64,000 bases of DNA. It comes from DATKYQ01 sp035528415 (GTDB lineage Bacteria > Myxococcota > B64-G9). Location: positions 1-64,000 of the forward strand of contig DATKYQ010000040.1 in assembly GCA_035528415.1 (NCBI GenBank), read 5' to 3'. Position 1 is the first letter of the stretch. Each line of letters starts with the position of its first letter. The notes below the pieces were generated by a model. It was given only the letters and a program-made list of their open reading frames with translations, was not told where the DNA came from and searched no databases. Below are positions 45,861 to 56,163 of this stretch, one piece after another. Position numbers and translations under genes: made by a program.

Positions 45861-45908
45861 AGATAATCCTTCAAGCCGGAACGCAAACCCGGCGACTTGA
45901 GTGGAGTT

Positions 45909-45937
45909 ATCCTAGCTCCAAGGGATACAACTGTCAA
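45909..45937 (-). promoter_or_regulatory. Strong sigma70 promoter of the PilZ operon
   Basis: Minus strand TTGACA (45932-45937) and TAGGAT (45909-45914), 17 bp spacing; the expected start site is about 42 bp before the ATG at 45860, which has AAGGA close upstream. Confidence 0.75.
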
Positions 45938-46023
45938 ACACGACTGGTTGTACGCTGGTCTTTTAGATTGACCGTTGACCAGCCGGTCTGTCAAACTGGA
46001 CACTAACCAGAAGGTGGTCTTGG

Positions 46024-46545
46024 ATGATCAGGTTTTCGCTCTTGCTGCTCGCGGTCTTCGTTATGGCCTTATTTTCCGCCTGCGGGCTTGATGTCGTCGA
46101 GTTCAGCGTCGTCGAGGAGGGTCTGGTCGGCATGGCCGGCGTCAATGTTCCCGGCCTGGGCAACTTCGGCTCCAGCCTGGACAACGCCCTCTCAGACCAG
46201 GGAGTCGACCCGGGCGACGTCGACTCGATGCGCGTACTCACAGGCTCGCTCGAGATGACCACCCAGGGCGGCTTGACGAAGGATCTGTCCTTCTTCGAGA
46301 AGCTGGAGTTCAACCTGGGTGCCGACGGCATGCAACCCACCCGCTTGGCCTTGGCTGCGCAGCCCATAGCCGCGGGGACAAAACACGTCGATCTGGACGT
46401 CGACTCCCGACTGGATCTGAAACCCTACCTGGATGCCGGCAACATGCTTGTAGACGTAGACGCCATGCTGAACCCACTACCGCCCGACGCCGTGGGCATC
46501 AAGCTGATCTTCAAAGTCAGAGTCGACGTGAACGTCATCAAGTAG
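46024..46545 (+). CDS. Small lipoprotein, unrecognised
   Basis: A 173-residue lipoprotein with an N-terminal hydrophobic stretch and lipobox FSAC (Cys 20). The rest is rich in Asp/Asn/Gly with a regular strand pattern and no known domain. It is alone on the plus strand, divergent from the PilZ operon and convergent with the acyl-CoA dehydrogenase gene (21-bp gap without an obvious terminator). Confidence 0.55.
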   Translation: MIRFSLLLLAVFVMALFSACGLDVVEFSVVEEGLVGMAGVNVPGLGNFGSSLDNALSDQGVDPGDVDSMRVLTGSLEMTTQGGLTKDLSFFEKLEFNLGADGMQPTRLALAAQPIAAGTKHVDLDVDSRLDLKPYLDAGNMLVDVDAMLNPLPPDAVGIKLIFKVRVDVNVIK

Positions 46546-46566
46546 TGCCCGTCTCAAGAGGCCGTC

Positions 46567-48414
<1,848 letters not shown>

Positions 48415-48444
48415 ATCATCCTCCTTTGTCGAATTGTCATATCA

Positions 48445-49428
48445 TCAGGCGCCGGTGCCGTAAGCGTCAAGGGCAATCCGCGCCTGTTTATTAAGTTTTG
48501 TCCTCAACTCCTCGGGCGCTTCTATTGTCGCCTGTCCCCCGAACGAGGCCACGTAAGACAAGACGTACTCATCAGAGACGTCGTACAACTTGGCGATCAC
48601 GCCGCCCTCCGGCGTCCGCTCGACATAGTCGTCGCCCCAGTGCTCGCGAACCCAGCGTGCCACCGCGGGGGTGAAGGAGATAACCACCTCGCGTCCGCCG
48701 CGCTCGGGAACGGTCAGGTTCTGCTCGACGAAGGCGGCCACGTCGAAATCGGCGGGAAAGTCGAAGATGCGTTCCGTCATCCCGGCCTGCATGATCCGCG
48801 ACAGCCGAAAAACGCGCTCGGCCTTGCGCGTGGTGCAATAGGCCGCCAGGTACCACAACCCCAGGTGGTGATGCAGACCATACGGTCGTATGGTGCGATC
48901 CGTCGCCTCTCCCCTGCTGGCCGAGTAGTATTGCAGCTCCAGCTCCCGGCGCTCGTCTATCGCCCGCCTGAGCGTGCTCAGGAACTTGTTCTCAGTCTCG
49001 CCCAGCAACAACATGAAGCGTCCGGCTAACTCGTCGAACAGCCTGCGGGCATCCTGGGGCAAAGAGGCGGCAATCTTCTCCACTGCTATCCCGACCGCCA
49101 CGGCCGCCTCGCCCATCAGCTTTTGATCGGTGAACATACGCGCCGCCGTAGCCAGTGCCAGTGCCTCGAACACCGTCAGACCCGGCGGTTTTTCAAGCGA
49201 CTGGTGCAGATCGACGAAAACACGGCCGCCTTCCTGGTAGATGTCTATCATGTCGTTCGGCAGAAAGGGCGGCCTGCCAACCATCAGCAGGAAATCGATT
49301 TCCTTCATCAGTTCTTGTTCGGAGATTCCCAGGCGCCGGGTCAGATCTTCGACGGTCACGCCCCGGTGCCTGACCACGTAAGGCACTAAAAAAAGAAGTG
49401 TGCGCAGCCTCTCGTGGAGATCGGACAT
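48445..49428 (-). CDS. WYL-domain transcription regulator, PafC-like
   Basis: A 327-residue regulator with an N-terminal winged helix-turn-helix (about 1-60, GVTVEDLTRRLGISEQELMKEIDFL) and a C-terminal WYL domain (about 140-300) in which LWYLAAYCTTRKAERVFRLSRI is the recognisable core. PafC together with PafB forms the LexA-independent DNA-damage regulator in actinobacteria, and similar pairs occur elsewhere. Start ATG 49428 overlaps the stop of the upstream PafB-like gene (TGATG), so the two are translated together and likely form a heterodimer. Confidence 0.85.
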   Translation of the reverse strand: MSDLHERLRTLLFLVPYVVRHRGVTVEDLTRRLGISEQELMKEIDFLLMVGRPPFLPNDMIDIYQEGGRVFVDLHQSLEKPPGLTVFEALALATAARMFTDQKLMGEAAVAVGIAVEKIAASLPQDARRLFDELAGRFMLLLGETENKFLSTLRRAIDERRELELQYYSASRGEATDRTIRPYGLHHHLGLWYLAAYCTTRKAERVFRLSRIMQAGMTERIFDFPADFDVAAFVEQNLTVPERGGREVVISFTPAVARWVREHWGDDYVERTPEGGVIAKLYDVSDEYVLSYVASFGGQATIEAPEELRTKLNKQARIALDAYGTGA

Positions 49429-50459
49429 CAGCCAGCACCGCCTGCGGCACTGCTCGCCGCGACATTCAAAAGGGCCGCCTTGACTTTATCCACGATTTCG
49501 GGCGGCGAAATCACCCTGGCCCGGTGCCGGTGCCAGAGTATCGTCGGCAACAGACCGTCTGAGAAGGTCACAGACAGGCGCACTATCAGGGCCTCGCCGT
49601 CCTCCTCGACGTATTCTACCGACTTGCCCAATTCGGCCACCGCTGCCTGGGCACCGGGCGGTTCAAAGCGCAGTTTGACCTCCAGCGGATCATGCGCCTT
49701 GATCTCCCACGGATGCCGGGCGACATGATCCGCGAGGCTGAAGTCTTTCGGAAACTCGAAGTCGGGAGACTTGGGTTTGAAACGGTTGACATCGAGGCCC
49801 GTGATGCGATCGACGTGAAACACCCGCATGGCCTCGCGCAAGTGGCAATACCCGACCAGGAACCATTTACCCTGAACGTAGATCAATCCATAGGGGTCGA
49901 CGTCGCGTTTGGTTTTTTCGTCTTTCCACAGCGAATGGTAAAAGATGATTGTTCTTTTCCTTTCGCTGATCGCCCTGTGCAATGAAGCCAGGTACTCCTT
50001 GCGTCTCAGGGCACTGGCATCTCCTAAGTTGTTTGCGGGCATGGTGCGCAGCACGGGCTGCCTGACGAACTCTCCCTCGCCGGTCGCGAAACCTATTTTG
50101 TTCAAGGCCATGACCAGGTCCCGCGAGAACGGTGAGCCGTCCATCTGCAACACCGCGCTGCCGGCCAAGTATAGCATGGCCATCTCCTCGGGTGCCAAAT
50201 CGATGGGCGGCAGCGAGTAGCCTTCCCTGTCGATCATGTAGCCCCCACATTCGACTTCATCTTCCTGCATGTAACGCAGCGGCACTCCCAGTTCGATGAT
50301 ATCCGCCTTGTCCCGCTCGAATTTGCGGGCGATCGACTCATCCTGCCCGTCTCGGTAGTCTTCCGGAAAGGCATTCTGTATCTCGGCAAAAGTCACCGGC
50401 CGGCGGGCGTTCAGCAAGAAGGCGATCTGGTCGAGGAGTCGCTCAGCCTTCTTCATCAT
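49428..50459 (-). CDS. WYL-domain transcription regulator, PafB-like
   Basis: About 343 residues. N-terminal helix-turn-helix (about 1-65, KKAERLLDQIAFLLNARRPVTFAEIQNAF) and a C-terminal WYL domain (about 195-330; KWFLVGYCHLREAMRVFHVDRI is the core). It pairs with the downstream PafC-like gene; the two diverge in the linker, as PafB and PafC do. The ATG at 50459 or 50456 overlaps the end of the HEAT-like gene. The DNA-damage role of the PafBC pair is known in actinobacteria; here it is inference. Confidence 0.85.
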   Translation of the reverse strand: MMKKAERLLDQIAFLLNARRPVTFAEIQNAFPEDYRDGQDESIARKFERDKADIIELGVPLRYMQEDEVECGGYMIDREGYSLPPIDLAPEEMAMLYLAGSAVLQMDGSPFSRDLVMALNKIGFATGEGEFVRQPVLRTMPANNLGDASALRRKEYLASLHRAISERKRTIIFYHSLWKDEKTKRDVDPYGLIYVQGKWFLVGYCHLREAMRVFHVDRITGLDVNRFKPKSPDFEFPKDFSLADHVARHPWEIKAHDPLEVKLRFEPPGAQAAVAELGKSVEYVEEDGEALIVRLSVTFSDGLLPTILWHRHRARVISPPEIVDKVKAALLNVAASSAAGGAG

Positions 50460-51225
50460 AAGACCCCGCCGTCGTGTGTTTCCAGCGGCCTTTGATCCTG
50501 CCGGAACGATCAACGTGCAGCCCTTCCGGAAGAACAGCGTCCACTTTCTTCCTGTAGCCCTTGACCGTCCAACCGAGCCCGGACAAGGCCTCGGCAATAG
50601 CCGCCCGCAGCCTGGCCGGCGTCTCCTCGTCGACCAGAAGCTGCAGCACGGCCTCGCGAGCCGCCTCATCCTGCCTGCAGGTTAAAGCCGAGAGGGCCTC
50701 CAACTGCACCTCGTCACGGTGATCGCGCAGGAAGGGAATCAAGGCCGGAACCACGTCGGGGTGGTCGTACTCGGCCAGTTGCGAAACCAGCAACACCTTG
50801 CGCTCGGGCTCGCGGGTGTAACTGGTGCCCAGGTTATTGAGCGCCCGTTCGATAACCTCGACCGCTTCCTGCGGTTCGGCGACGGTGCTAAGCAGCTTCA
50901 GAGGCCAGGTTATCGGCACGTTGGCCGAGTCCTTGCGGTTCAGGTAAGCCTCCACGGCAGGTATCACTTCACTTCCGAAACCTACCAGGATGTCGAAGAC
51001 GTTCTGCTTCTCATCCTCGTCCTTGATGCTGGGATCGACATTTACCATGAAGCGCTCCAGCAGCCCCTGACAACCCTCCCGACCGCCCAACTCCTTGAAG
51101 TACTGCACCGCCCGGAAACGGTCTTCACCCTGCCCGAACCTGTTCTTGATGTGTTTCCGATGGCGCTGGTAATCCCGGCGGTGTTTCTTGCGGCGTAGCT
51201 TCTCCATCCACCCGGAGAAGCTCAT
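50443..51225 (-). CDS. HEAT-like repeat protein
   Basis: About 260 residues; N-terminal basic stretch (about 8-35, rich in Arg/Lys/His), then helical repeats of the HEAT type, clear in HPDVVPALIPFLRDHRDEVQLEALSAL and REAVLQLLVDEETPARLRAAIAEAL. The C-terminus ends in a beta-rich tail (DRSGRIKGRWKHTTAGS). HEAT repeats usually bind proteins or nucleic acid; no specific family. ATG 51225 overlaps the upstream lipoprotein stop (ATGA), so it is co-translated. The downstream PafB-like gene overlaps its end. Confidence 0.65.
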   Translation of the reverse strand: MSFSGWMEKLRRKKHRRDYQRHRKHIKNRFGQGEDRFRAVQYFKELGGREGCQGLLERFMVNVDPSIKDEDEKQNVFDILVGFGSEVIPAVEAYLNRKDSANVPITWPLKLLSTVAEPQEAVEVIERALNNLGTSYTREPERKVLLVSQLAEYDHPDVVPALIPFLRDHRDEVQLEALSALTCRQDEAAREAVLQLLVDEETPARLRAAIAEALSGLGWTVKGYRKKVDAVLPEGLHVDRSGRIKGRWKHTTAGSYDEEG

Positions 51226-51860
51226 TGGTTTACCTTCCACGCCAATGACACGCTCCCGAAGGCGCTGGCCATCTTGATCGTCAGGCTGCCGACGTCCGGA
51301 TCGATCACGGGCTTCCCGTTTGTTTGATCCAGCGGGAAGATGACCAGGTACGATTTTCCGAAAGTGCTGGAGAACGGGAAAAAGGCCATCAGGTTCGGCC
51401 CGCGCCCGCGGAACTTGTGGATGCTCAGCGGCAGGACACCCAATTGGTTCGTTCCGCCCCAGAGCGTCATTCTCCAGACGGCGTCCTTTTCGTCCAGGTT
51501 GTTCCACTCCTCGCGCGGGATGTCGGCGAAGACGAAAAACTCGTGGCCGCGGCCTACCGAGGTGGCAATCATTTCCAGGTCGCTGTCGACCTGCCCGGGA
51601 TCGGCGCCGAATATCTTCAGGTACTGCGCTCCGAAGGCCTCGCGAAGCTTGGGGGCCAGGTAGGTCGCGTGAACCAGCAGCATGTTATCCAGGCTGTAAT
51701 TCACCCGGCCGGATATCGTCCACCTGCGCAACTGCTTATCGTATTCTGTGTCGAGCTTTTGCGGCCCACGCATGTTGGGCTGGGGCGCACAGGAGCACAA
51801 GGCCACAGCAAATACAAAGCAGGCCTTCGGGATCTTCGATAGTTTTATACGCTGCGTCAT
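51222..51860 (-). CDS. Small lipoprotein with leaderless-like promoter
   Basis: A 212-residue lipoprotein with signal and lipobox CSC (Cys 24), followed by a beta-rich domain (about 60-200) of no recognised family (conserved-looking HEFFVFADIPREEWNN, MTLWGGTNQLGVL). Its ATG at 51860 is 9 nt from a -10 box and has no ribosome binding site. Co-translated with the HEAT-like gene, so it may be its partner on the envelope side. Confidence 0.6.
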   Translation of the reverse strand: MTQRIKLSKIPKACFVFAVALCSCAPQPNMRGPQKLDTEYDKQLRRWTISGRVNYSLDNMLLVHATYLAPKLREAFGAQYLKIFGADPGQVDSDLEMIATSVGRGHEFFVFADIPREEWNNLDEKDAVWRMTLWGGTNQLGVLPLSIHKFRGRGPNLMAFFPFSSTFGKSYLVIFPLDQTNGKPVIDPDVGSLTIKMASAFGSVSLAWKVNQ

Positions 51861-51869
51861 CGTGCGACA

Positions 51870-51897
51870 AGTATAGTCCCTGGCGAGCCAGGGTCAA
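51870..51897 (-). promoter_or_regulatory. Sigma70 promoter before the lipoprotein gene, almost leaderless
   Basis: Minus strand TTGACC (51892-51897) and TATACT (51870-51875), 16 bp spacing; only 9 nt lie between the -10 box and ATG 51860, giving a leader of a few bases at most. Confidence 0.6.
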
Positions 51898-51912
51898 GAG
51901 CGGATACGTTGA

Positions 51913-52479
51913 CTAGCGTATGAAATCCTGCCGAGTGAAGAGCGAGTGGAATTCATGTCCCGCCTGCTCTATTGTCTGGCGCCCCCCCTCCAGGCGGTCT
52001 ACCAGAACAACCACCCCGCGCACATCGAGCCCGGCCTGCTCAACCCGGTCGAGCGCCTGCAAAGCCGATCCTCCCGAGGTTACCACGTCCTCCAGCACAA
52101 CCACCTGGTCTCCCCGGGCCAGATTGGCCATGCCTTCTATCCAGGCCCCCGTCCCGTGACCCTTGGCCGCCTTACGCACTAAAAAGCCCTGCAGCGGATG
52201 CCCCTCGATCTGGCTGATCAAGCTGACCGCCGAGACGAGCGGATCGGCACCCAGCGTGGGACCGCCGACCGCCACCGCCTTGGGGAAGGACTCGCGCACC
52301 AGGTTGTATACCAGGCGTCCGATCAGCAGGTGCCCCTCGGCGCTAAGAGACGTCTGGCGGCAGTCGATGTAGAAATCGCTCACCTTGCCGGAGGCCAGGA
52401 CGACCCTGCCTGAGCGAAAAGACTTTTCATGCAAAAGTTGCAGCAGACGCAAGCGATCGGGACTGGTGTCACTCACCAC
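51913..52479 (-). CDS. pyrE: Orotate phosphoribosyltransferase
   Basis: A 188-residue PyrE, converting orotate and PRPP to OMP in pyrimidine synthesis. The PRPP-binding motif VVVLEDVVTSGGSALQALD (about 129-147), the loop RKAAKGHGTGAWIEG and the orotate-binding IDCRQTSLS are present. Length is typical. Start is one of two adjacent GTG codons (52479 or 52476). It lies between the bactofilin genes and the lipoprotein gene, 26 bp after the former. Confidence 0.93.
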   Translation of the reverse strand: MVSDTSPDRLRLLQLLHEKSFRSGRVVLASGKVSDFYIDCRQTSLSAEGHLLIGRLVYNLVRESFPKAVAVGGPTLGADPLVSAVSLISQIEGHPLQGFLVRKAAKGHGTGAWIEGMANLARGDQVVVLEDVVTSGGSALQALDRVEQAGLDVRGVVVLVDRLEGGRQTIEQAGHEFHSLFTRQDFIR

Positions 52480-52505
52480 TGCACCTGAGGCCTTTGAGAC
52501 GGACG

Positions 52506-53045
52506 CTAGCGCCGTTTTCTTTTGACCACAACTTTTTTCTTTGAGCGCGAGTCTGCCTTCTTGATGACGCTAATCGTTTTCTTCACCGGTACAGGCGCCT
52601 TCTTTACTTGTAGGTGAGGCGCAGCCGGCGTCTTGCGGACGGGTTCGGGCCTGACCGCTGGTCGTGGTGTAAAAGACGGTGTCTTGTGATCTGCGGCCGG
52701 AGAGGAAGTCTGGCGCGGCATCTCCAGGTTGCCCATATCGACCTTGCCCTTGAACAAAGCTCCCTCGACGACAATCACCCGGGGCGCGTGGATATCACCT
52801 ACCATGCGCCCGGTTTCCGACAACTCGACAGAATCGGTCGCCGTCAAGTTACCGACCATCACACCGCTGACCACGGCGTTGTTGACCGAGACGTCCGCCT
52901 TGACTACCCCGCTCTGCTCGATGATCAGCGTGCGCGACAGGCTCAGCGAGCCCTCAATTCTTCCCTGAACCGTCAGGTCTTCGTCACCCTGCAAGTTGCC
53001 CCTGACCAGAATGGTTTCACCGACAATTGTGTTGGTATCCGCCAT
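52506..53045 (-). CDS. Bactofilin with a basic, proline-rich C-terminal tail
   Basis: A 179-residue bactofilin: the central beta-helix polymer core (about 5-105) has the regular six-residue turns of the family (ILVRGNLQGDEDLTVQGRIEGSL). Unlike its two upstream paralogues it has a long tail (about 110-179) rich in Pro, Lys, Arg and Val (KKTISVIKKADSRSKKKVV), possibly for binding membrane, DNA or peptidoglycan factors. AAAAGGAG precedes ATG 53045. It is the last of three bactofilins in one operon. Confidence 0.9.
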   Translation of the reverse strand: MADTNTIVGETILVRGNLQGDEDLTVQGRIEGSLSLSRTLIIEQSGVVKADVSVNNAVVSGVMVGNLTATDSVELSETGRMVGDIHAPRVIVVEGALFKGKVDMGNLEMPRQTSSPAADHKTPSFTPRPAVRPEPVRKTPAAPHLQVKKAPVPVKKTISVIKKADSRSKKKVVVKRKRR

Positions 53046-53061
53046 GAACGGCTCCTTTTAA

Positions 53062-53373
53062 CTAGCGATCCATGTCCACGTTGCCCTTGAACGTGGCTCC
53101 GTCGGCGATTAAAATTCTCGGCGCCTTGATGTCGCCGACCATCCGGCCGTCGCTTTTCAGCTCTACCTTGTCCGAAGCGTTGATGTTTCCGGTGACAGAA
53201 CCCGACACCTCGACGTTGCGAGTCACTATGTCGGCCTCTACAACGCCGGAACCTTCGACGAAAAGACTCTCCTTGAGCGTGATCTTACCCTTGACCGTGC
53301 CCTGGATCACCAGGTCTTCGTCGCCGCTTATTTCACCGTCGATTACAATTGAGCTTCCGATGACATTGGCCAT
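53062..53373 (-). CDS. Bactofilin, minimal
   Basis: A 103-residue bactofilin consisting almost only of the beta-helix core (IQGTVKGKITLKESLFVEGSG). It forms filament scaffolds for envelope machinery by family knowledge. 16 bp before the next paralogue; SD AAGGAGA before ATG. Confidence 0.9.
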   Translation of the reverse strand: MANVIGSSIVIDGEISGDEDLVIQGTVKGKITLKESLFVEGSGVVEADIVTRNVEVSGSVTGNINASDKVELKSDGRMVGDIKAPRILIADGATFKGNVDMDR

Positions 53374-53392
53374 GATATTCTCCTTGGCTCTT

Positions 53393-53737
53393 TTAGATCA
53401 ATCCATCGGGAAGGGGCACATCCATCTCGATGCCGCCCTTGAAACCCGCACCATCCTCGATGATCACGACCGGCGCCCTGATATCGCCGACCACCTTGGC
53501 GTTGGCCAGCACCGCCACACGTTCCGTAGCAGTGATGTTGCCGCTCATCTCGCCTCTGATCGTCAGACGCTCGGCCTCAATGTCGGCCCTGACGACGCCG
53601 GTTTCCTCGATGGTCAAGTGATTCTTCAAAGAAATCTGCCCCTCTACCGTTCCTTCGATAATCAGATCCCCTCCACCGCTCAGGTTGCCCCTGATAGCAA
53701 TCCCCTTGCCGATAACGCCCGGTGGTTCCGCGGCCAT
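53393..53737 (-). CDS. Bactofilin, minimal
   Basis: A 114-residue bactofilin with a slightly longer N-terminus (AAEPPGVIGKGIAIRGNLSG) and a plain beta-helix core. First gene of the three-gene set, with AAAGGAGG before the ATG and a strong promoter 50-80 bp upstream. The three paralogues diverge in sequence, so they probably form mixed or separate filaments. Confidence 0.9.
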   Translation of the reverse strand: MAAEPPGVIGKGIAIRGNLSGGGDLIIEGTVEGQISLKNHLTIEETGVVRADIEAERLTIRGEMSGNITATERVAVLANAKVVGDIRAPVVIIEDGAGFKGGIEMDVPLPDGLI

Positions 53738-53788
53738 GTTTGCCTCCTTTGCCAGATACAGACGCTAGACTCTATGACATGCGCGGGC

Positions 53789-53818
53789 AACATAGCAAGA
53801 GAATCCCGAGCTTGTCAA
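53789..53818 (-). promoter_or_regulatory. Strong sigma70 promoter of the bactofilin operon
   Basis: Minus strand TTGACA (53813-53818) and TATGTT (53789-53794), 18 bp spacing. The -35 overlaps the stop codon of pssA (53815-53817). Confidence 0.7.
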
Positions 53819-54558
53819 CCCCGCCCCAGGCGTCCCGTCAGACCCCTTGATAACAGGCCCTGCGGGATGCCCACCACCAGAAACAGCATGGCTATCACCA
53901 GCGGGTATTCCGGGTACACCATGCAGATGCCGGTCACGTAGAGCGTTAAAATGTTCGCCAACTGGAACAGGTTGAAGACCTTGTTTTTTCTCGGCACCAC
54001 TTTAGGGGTCGGCAAGGATGATATCATTCCCAGTCCCAGCCCTACCAGGACCAATGGATAGTAGCTCATCACGGCCGTGTCGAGACCATACTTGAAGGCC
54101 ACCAGCAGTCCCGCGGCGACTATAGCCCCGGAGATGGTCGTTGGTACGCCCTTGAAGTGCCTGGCGTTCGGGGCATGCCCGACGACGTTATAACGGGCCA
54201 GGCGCAGCGCAGTGCAGACGACGTATAGGGTTGATGCGATCGCCAGCAGAAACCAGAGCCCCGTTCCGGGAAGCAGCTCCCATGCCGTCCTGCCTGTCGA
54301 ATAACACAGCATCGCCGGGGCCAGGCCGAAGGCAACCAGATCGGCCATCGAATCCAGCTCTGAGCCGAACTTGCTGGTCGCGTCCAGCAGCCTGGCGGCC
54401 GTGCCGTCCGCCTTGTCAAGCAAGACGCTCCAGAGCACCAGCCAGGCGGCCCACTCCAACTCACCCTCCAAAGAAAGCAATACCGAGGCCGTGCCCAGCA
54501 TCAGGCTCGTTGAGGTAAAGAAGTTGGGGACGATGTATCGCCAGGCCCTATTTCCCAT
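53815..54558 (-). CDS. pssA: CDP-diacylglycerol-serine O-phosphatidyltransferase
   Basis: A 247-residue membrane enzyme of the CDP-alcohol phosphatidyltransferase superfamily. The active-site motif D-x2-DG-x2-AR-x8-G-x3-D-x3-D is complete (DKADGTAARLLDATSKFGS then ELDSMAD, about 48-75). Several hydrophobic helices follow. Family resemblance is to bacterial phosphatidylserine synthase, which precedes decarboxylation to phosphatidylethanolamine; psd is not in the window. Starts within the upstream hydrolase stop (11-bp overlap), so expression is coupled. Confidence 0.88.
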   Translation of the reverse strand: MGNRAWRYIVPNFFTSTSLMLGTASVLLSLEGELEWAAWLVLWSVLLDKADGTAARLLDATSKFGSELDSMADLVAFGLAPAMLCYSTGRTAWELLPGTGLWFLLAIASTLYVVCTALRLARYNVVGHAPNARHFKGVPTTISGAIVAAGLLVAFKYGLDTAVMSYYPLVLVGLGLGMISSLPTPKVVPRKNKVFNLFQLANILTLYVTGICMVYPEYPLVIAMLFLVVGIPQGLLSRGLTGRLGRG

Positions 54559-55387
54559 GCTGCCCCAGCCAGGCGATCAGGTCGGCAACCACCTTGTCGC
54601 GCCCGACCTCGTTGAAGATCTCGTGGAAGTAGTCTTCGTAGAGCTGAAAGTTCTTGTCCTCGGATTGCGCCGCCTCGAAGAAATGGCGCGTTGCCTCGGC
54701 AGAGGCCAGCCGGTCGTCACCGGCTTGCAGTACCAGAAGCGGCAGCTTGATGCGCGTCACCTCGCGAAAGGCGTCCGCCTGGGCTTGCAGCACCTCGGTG
54801 AACCAGCGGGCCGATGCCACGTCGCTCACCAGGGGATCCGCCGCATAGCGTTCGCAGGCCTCCTGGTCGTGGCTCAAGACGGAAGGGTCGAGGCCGGATT
54901 TCAAAGACAGGGTCGGGAAAATGCCCGAAAGCAACCTGCCGGCCAGCGCCTTGAGCGTGGGCACCTTGAAGGCCATGTCCAGGAATGGAGAACTGAGCAC
55001 CAGGCCGTTCAGATCGTCTGCGTCGCGCTCGCAGAACCTGGCGGCGATCAATCCGCCCAGCGAATGCCCCAGCAGGACGGGCTTGCCGCCGTAGCCCTCC
55101 TTTTCGATTTCGGCCAAGAAGCTTCCGAGATCGTCCAGGTAGCCCGTGAAACCGTCGATGTGCGCCCGTCGCCCGCCGCTCTGGCCGTGCCCGCGGTAGT
55201 CAAAGGCGGCCACCGACCAGCCGGCCCGGCAGATATCATCCGCCAGCGCCTTGTAGCGGCCACTATGCTCTGCGAAACCGTGCACCAGCGCAACCAGGCC
55301 CTTGGGTTCATCTGTGAACCAGCGCCTGAAGAAAAGTCGGATACCGTCAGGCGCGTTGAAGAAATGTTCTTGGTAGTCAGTTGCCAA
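54548..55387 (-). CDS. Alpha/beta hydrolase, monoacylglycerol lipase-like
   Basis: A 279-residue hydrolase of the serine-aminopeptidase/monoglyceride lipase (Hydrolase_4) group. The nucleophile elbow GHSLGG (about 105), an Asp in QAGDDRLAS (about 229) and a His in YFHEIFNE (about 255) form a complete triad; VHGFAEHSGRY supplies the oxyanion hole, and FDYRGHGQS is a family motif. Start is TTG 55387 with GGAGGTGG 5 nt upstream. It may recycle lipids next to pssA. Confidence 0.85.
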   Translation of the reverse strand: MATDYQEHFFNAPDGIRLFFRRWFTDEPKGLVALVHGFAEHSGRYKALADDICRAGWSVAAFDYRGHGQSGGRRAHIDGFTGYLDDLGSFLAEIEKEGYGGKPVLLGHSLGGLIAARFCERDADDLNGLVLSSPFLDMAFKVPTLKALAGRLLSGIFPTLSLKSGLDPSVLSHDQEACERYAADPLVSDVASARWFTEVLQAQADAFREVTRIKLPLLVLQAGDDRLASAEATRHFFEAAQSEDKNFQLYEDYFHEIFNEVGRDKVVADLIAWLGQHGK

Positions 55388-55434
55388 CGTTCCACCTCCC
55401 GGGTGCCCGATAAGACCACGAGCGGCCCGCCTGG

Positions 55435-56163
55435 TCAAATGCCTTCGAAGATCAACTTGCCAAGCGACTTGCCCACTATTCTAACTTGCCACGGATCGGA
55501 GACCGTTTTCAACTGCGGCAGGGCCGCGACCAGCTTGATAAACCCCACGGCGGAGATCAACCTGTCTACCAGCAACAGACTTGTAAGATAAGCCCTCTTG
55601 AGATCTTTTCTGCCGAGATCCCGCGCTCCAAGCTTGCCATCCAGTCTCCTGAGATCCTCACCATTCCGGGGCAGGCTGCAGGCATGGGCTGCGGACAGGC
55701 CGGACTTCTGGCCAGCCAACCACTGGGCCAGGCCCTCGTCGAGCCAGCGCGGGCAACCGCGGCCGGCGGCACGTCTGACAATCCAGTGAACCAGTTCATG
55801 AGTCACAAGCGCCTCATGATTTTCGATCTTCCTAAGGGAGCGGACGGGCTGGGTAACGATCTCGTCATCGACAAGGGCGGCTCCCACGAACCACGGCCTT
55901 TTGCAGCGCTTATAAAAATCCCGCATGTCGCTACAGACATGAATTGTGATCGTCCGGCCGCGCTGCAGACCAAACAGGTGTTCGAAACTAGATATCTTCA
56001 GGCAAGCTAGTTTACAAAATTCGTGCGCCGCCTTTTCCTGGGCCGGACTGCCGGCCACGGCCTCAACCCCGGCGCAGCAGTCGACGACGACAGGTGCGGC
56101 ACGGCAAACGGACACGGCCGTGATCGATACGATCAAGGCGCAGATTTTCTTTTTCAAGGCCAC
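55435..56163 (-). CDS. MA-family (gluzincin) peptidase-like protein
   Basis: About 242 residues with a signal peptide (KKKICALIVSITAVSVCRA) and a zinc peptidase core: HELVHW (His-Glu-x-x-His, about 140) and a glutamate in WLDEGLAQWL, characteristic of the peptidase MA-like group. Substrate unknown. Two starts are possible, GTG 56163 or TTG 56157, both overlapping the SpoIID stop. It is the last gene in the kinase-transpeptidase-SpoIID cluster, so it might process one of those partners. Confidence 0.7.
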   Translation of the reverse strand: MALKKKICALIVSITAVSVCRAAPVVVDCCAGVEAVAGSPAQEKAAHEFCKLACLKISSFEHLFGLQRGRTITIHVCSDMRDFYKRCKRPWFVGAALVDDEIVTQPVRSLRKIENHEALVTHELVHWIVRRAAGRGCPRWLDEGLAQWLAGQKSGLSAAHACSLPRNGEDLRRLDGKLGARDLGRKDLKRAYLTSLLLVDRLISAVGFIKLVAALPQLKTVSDPWQVRIVGKSLGKLIFEGI

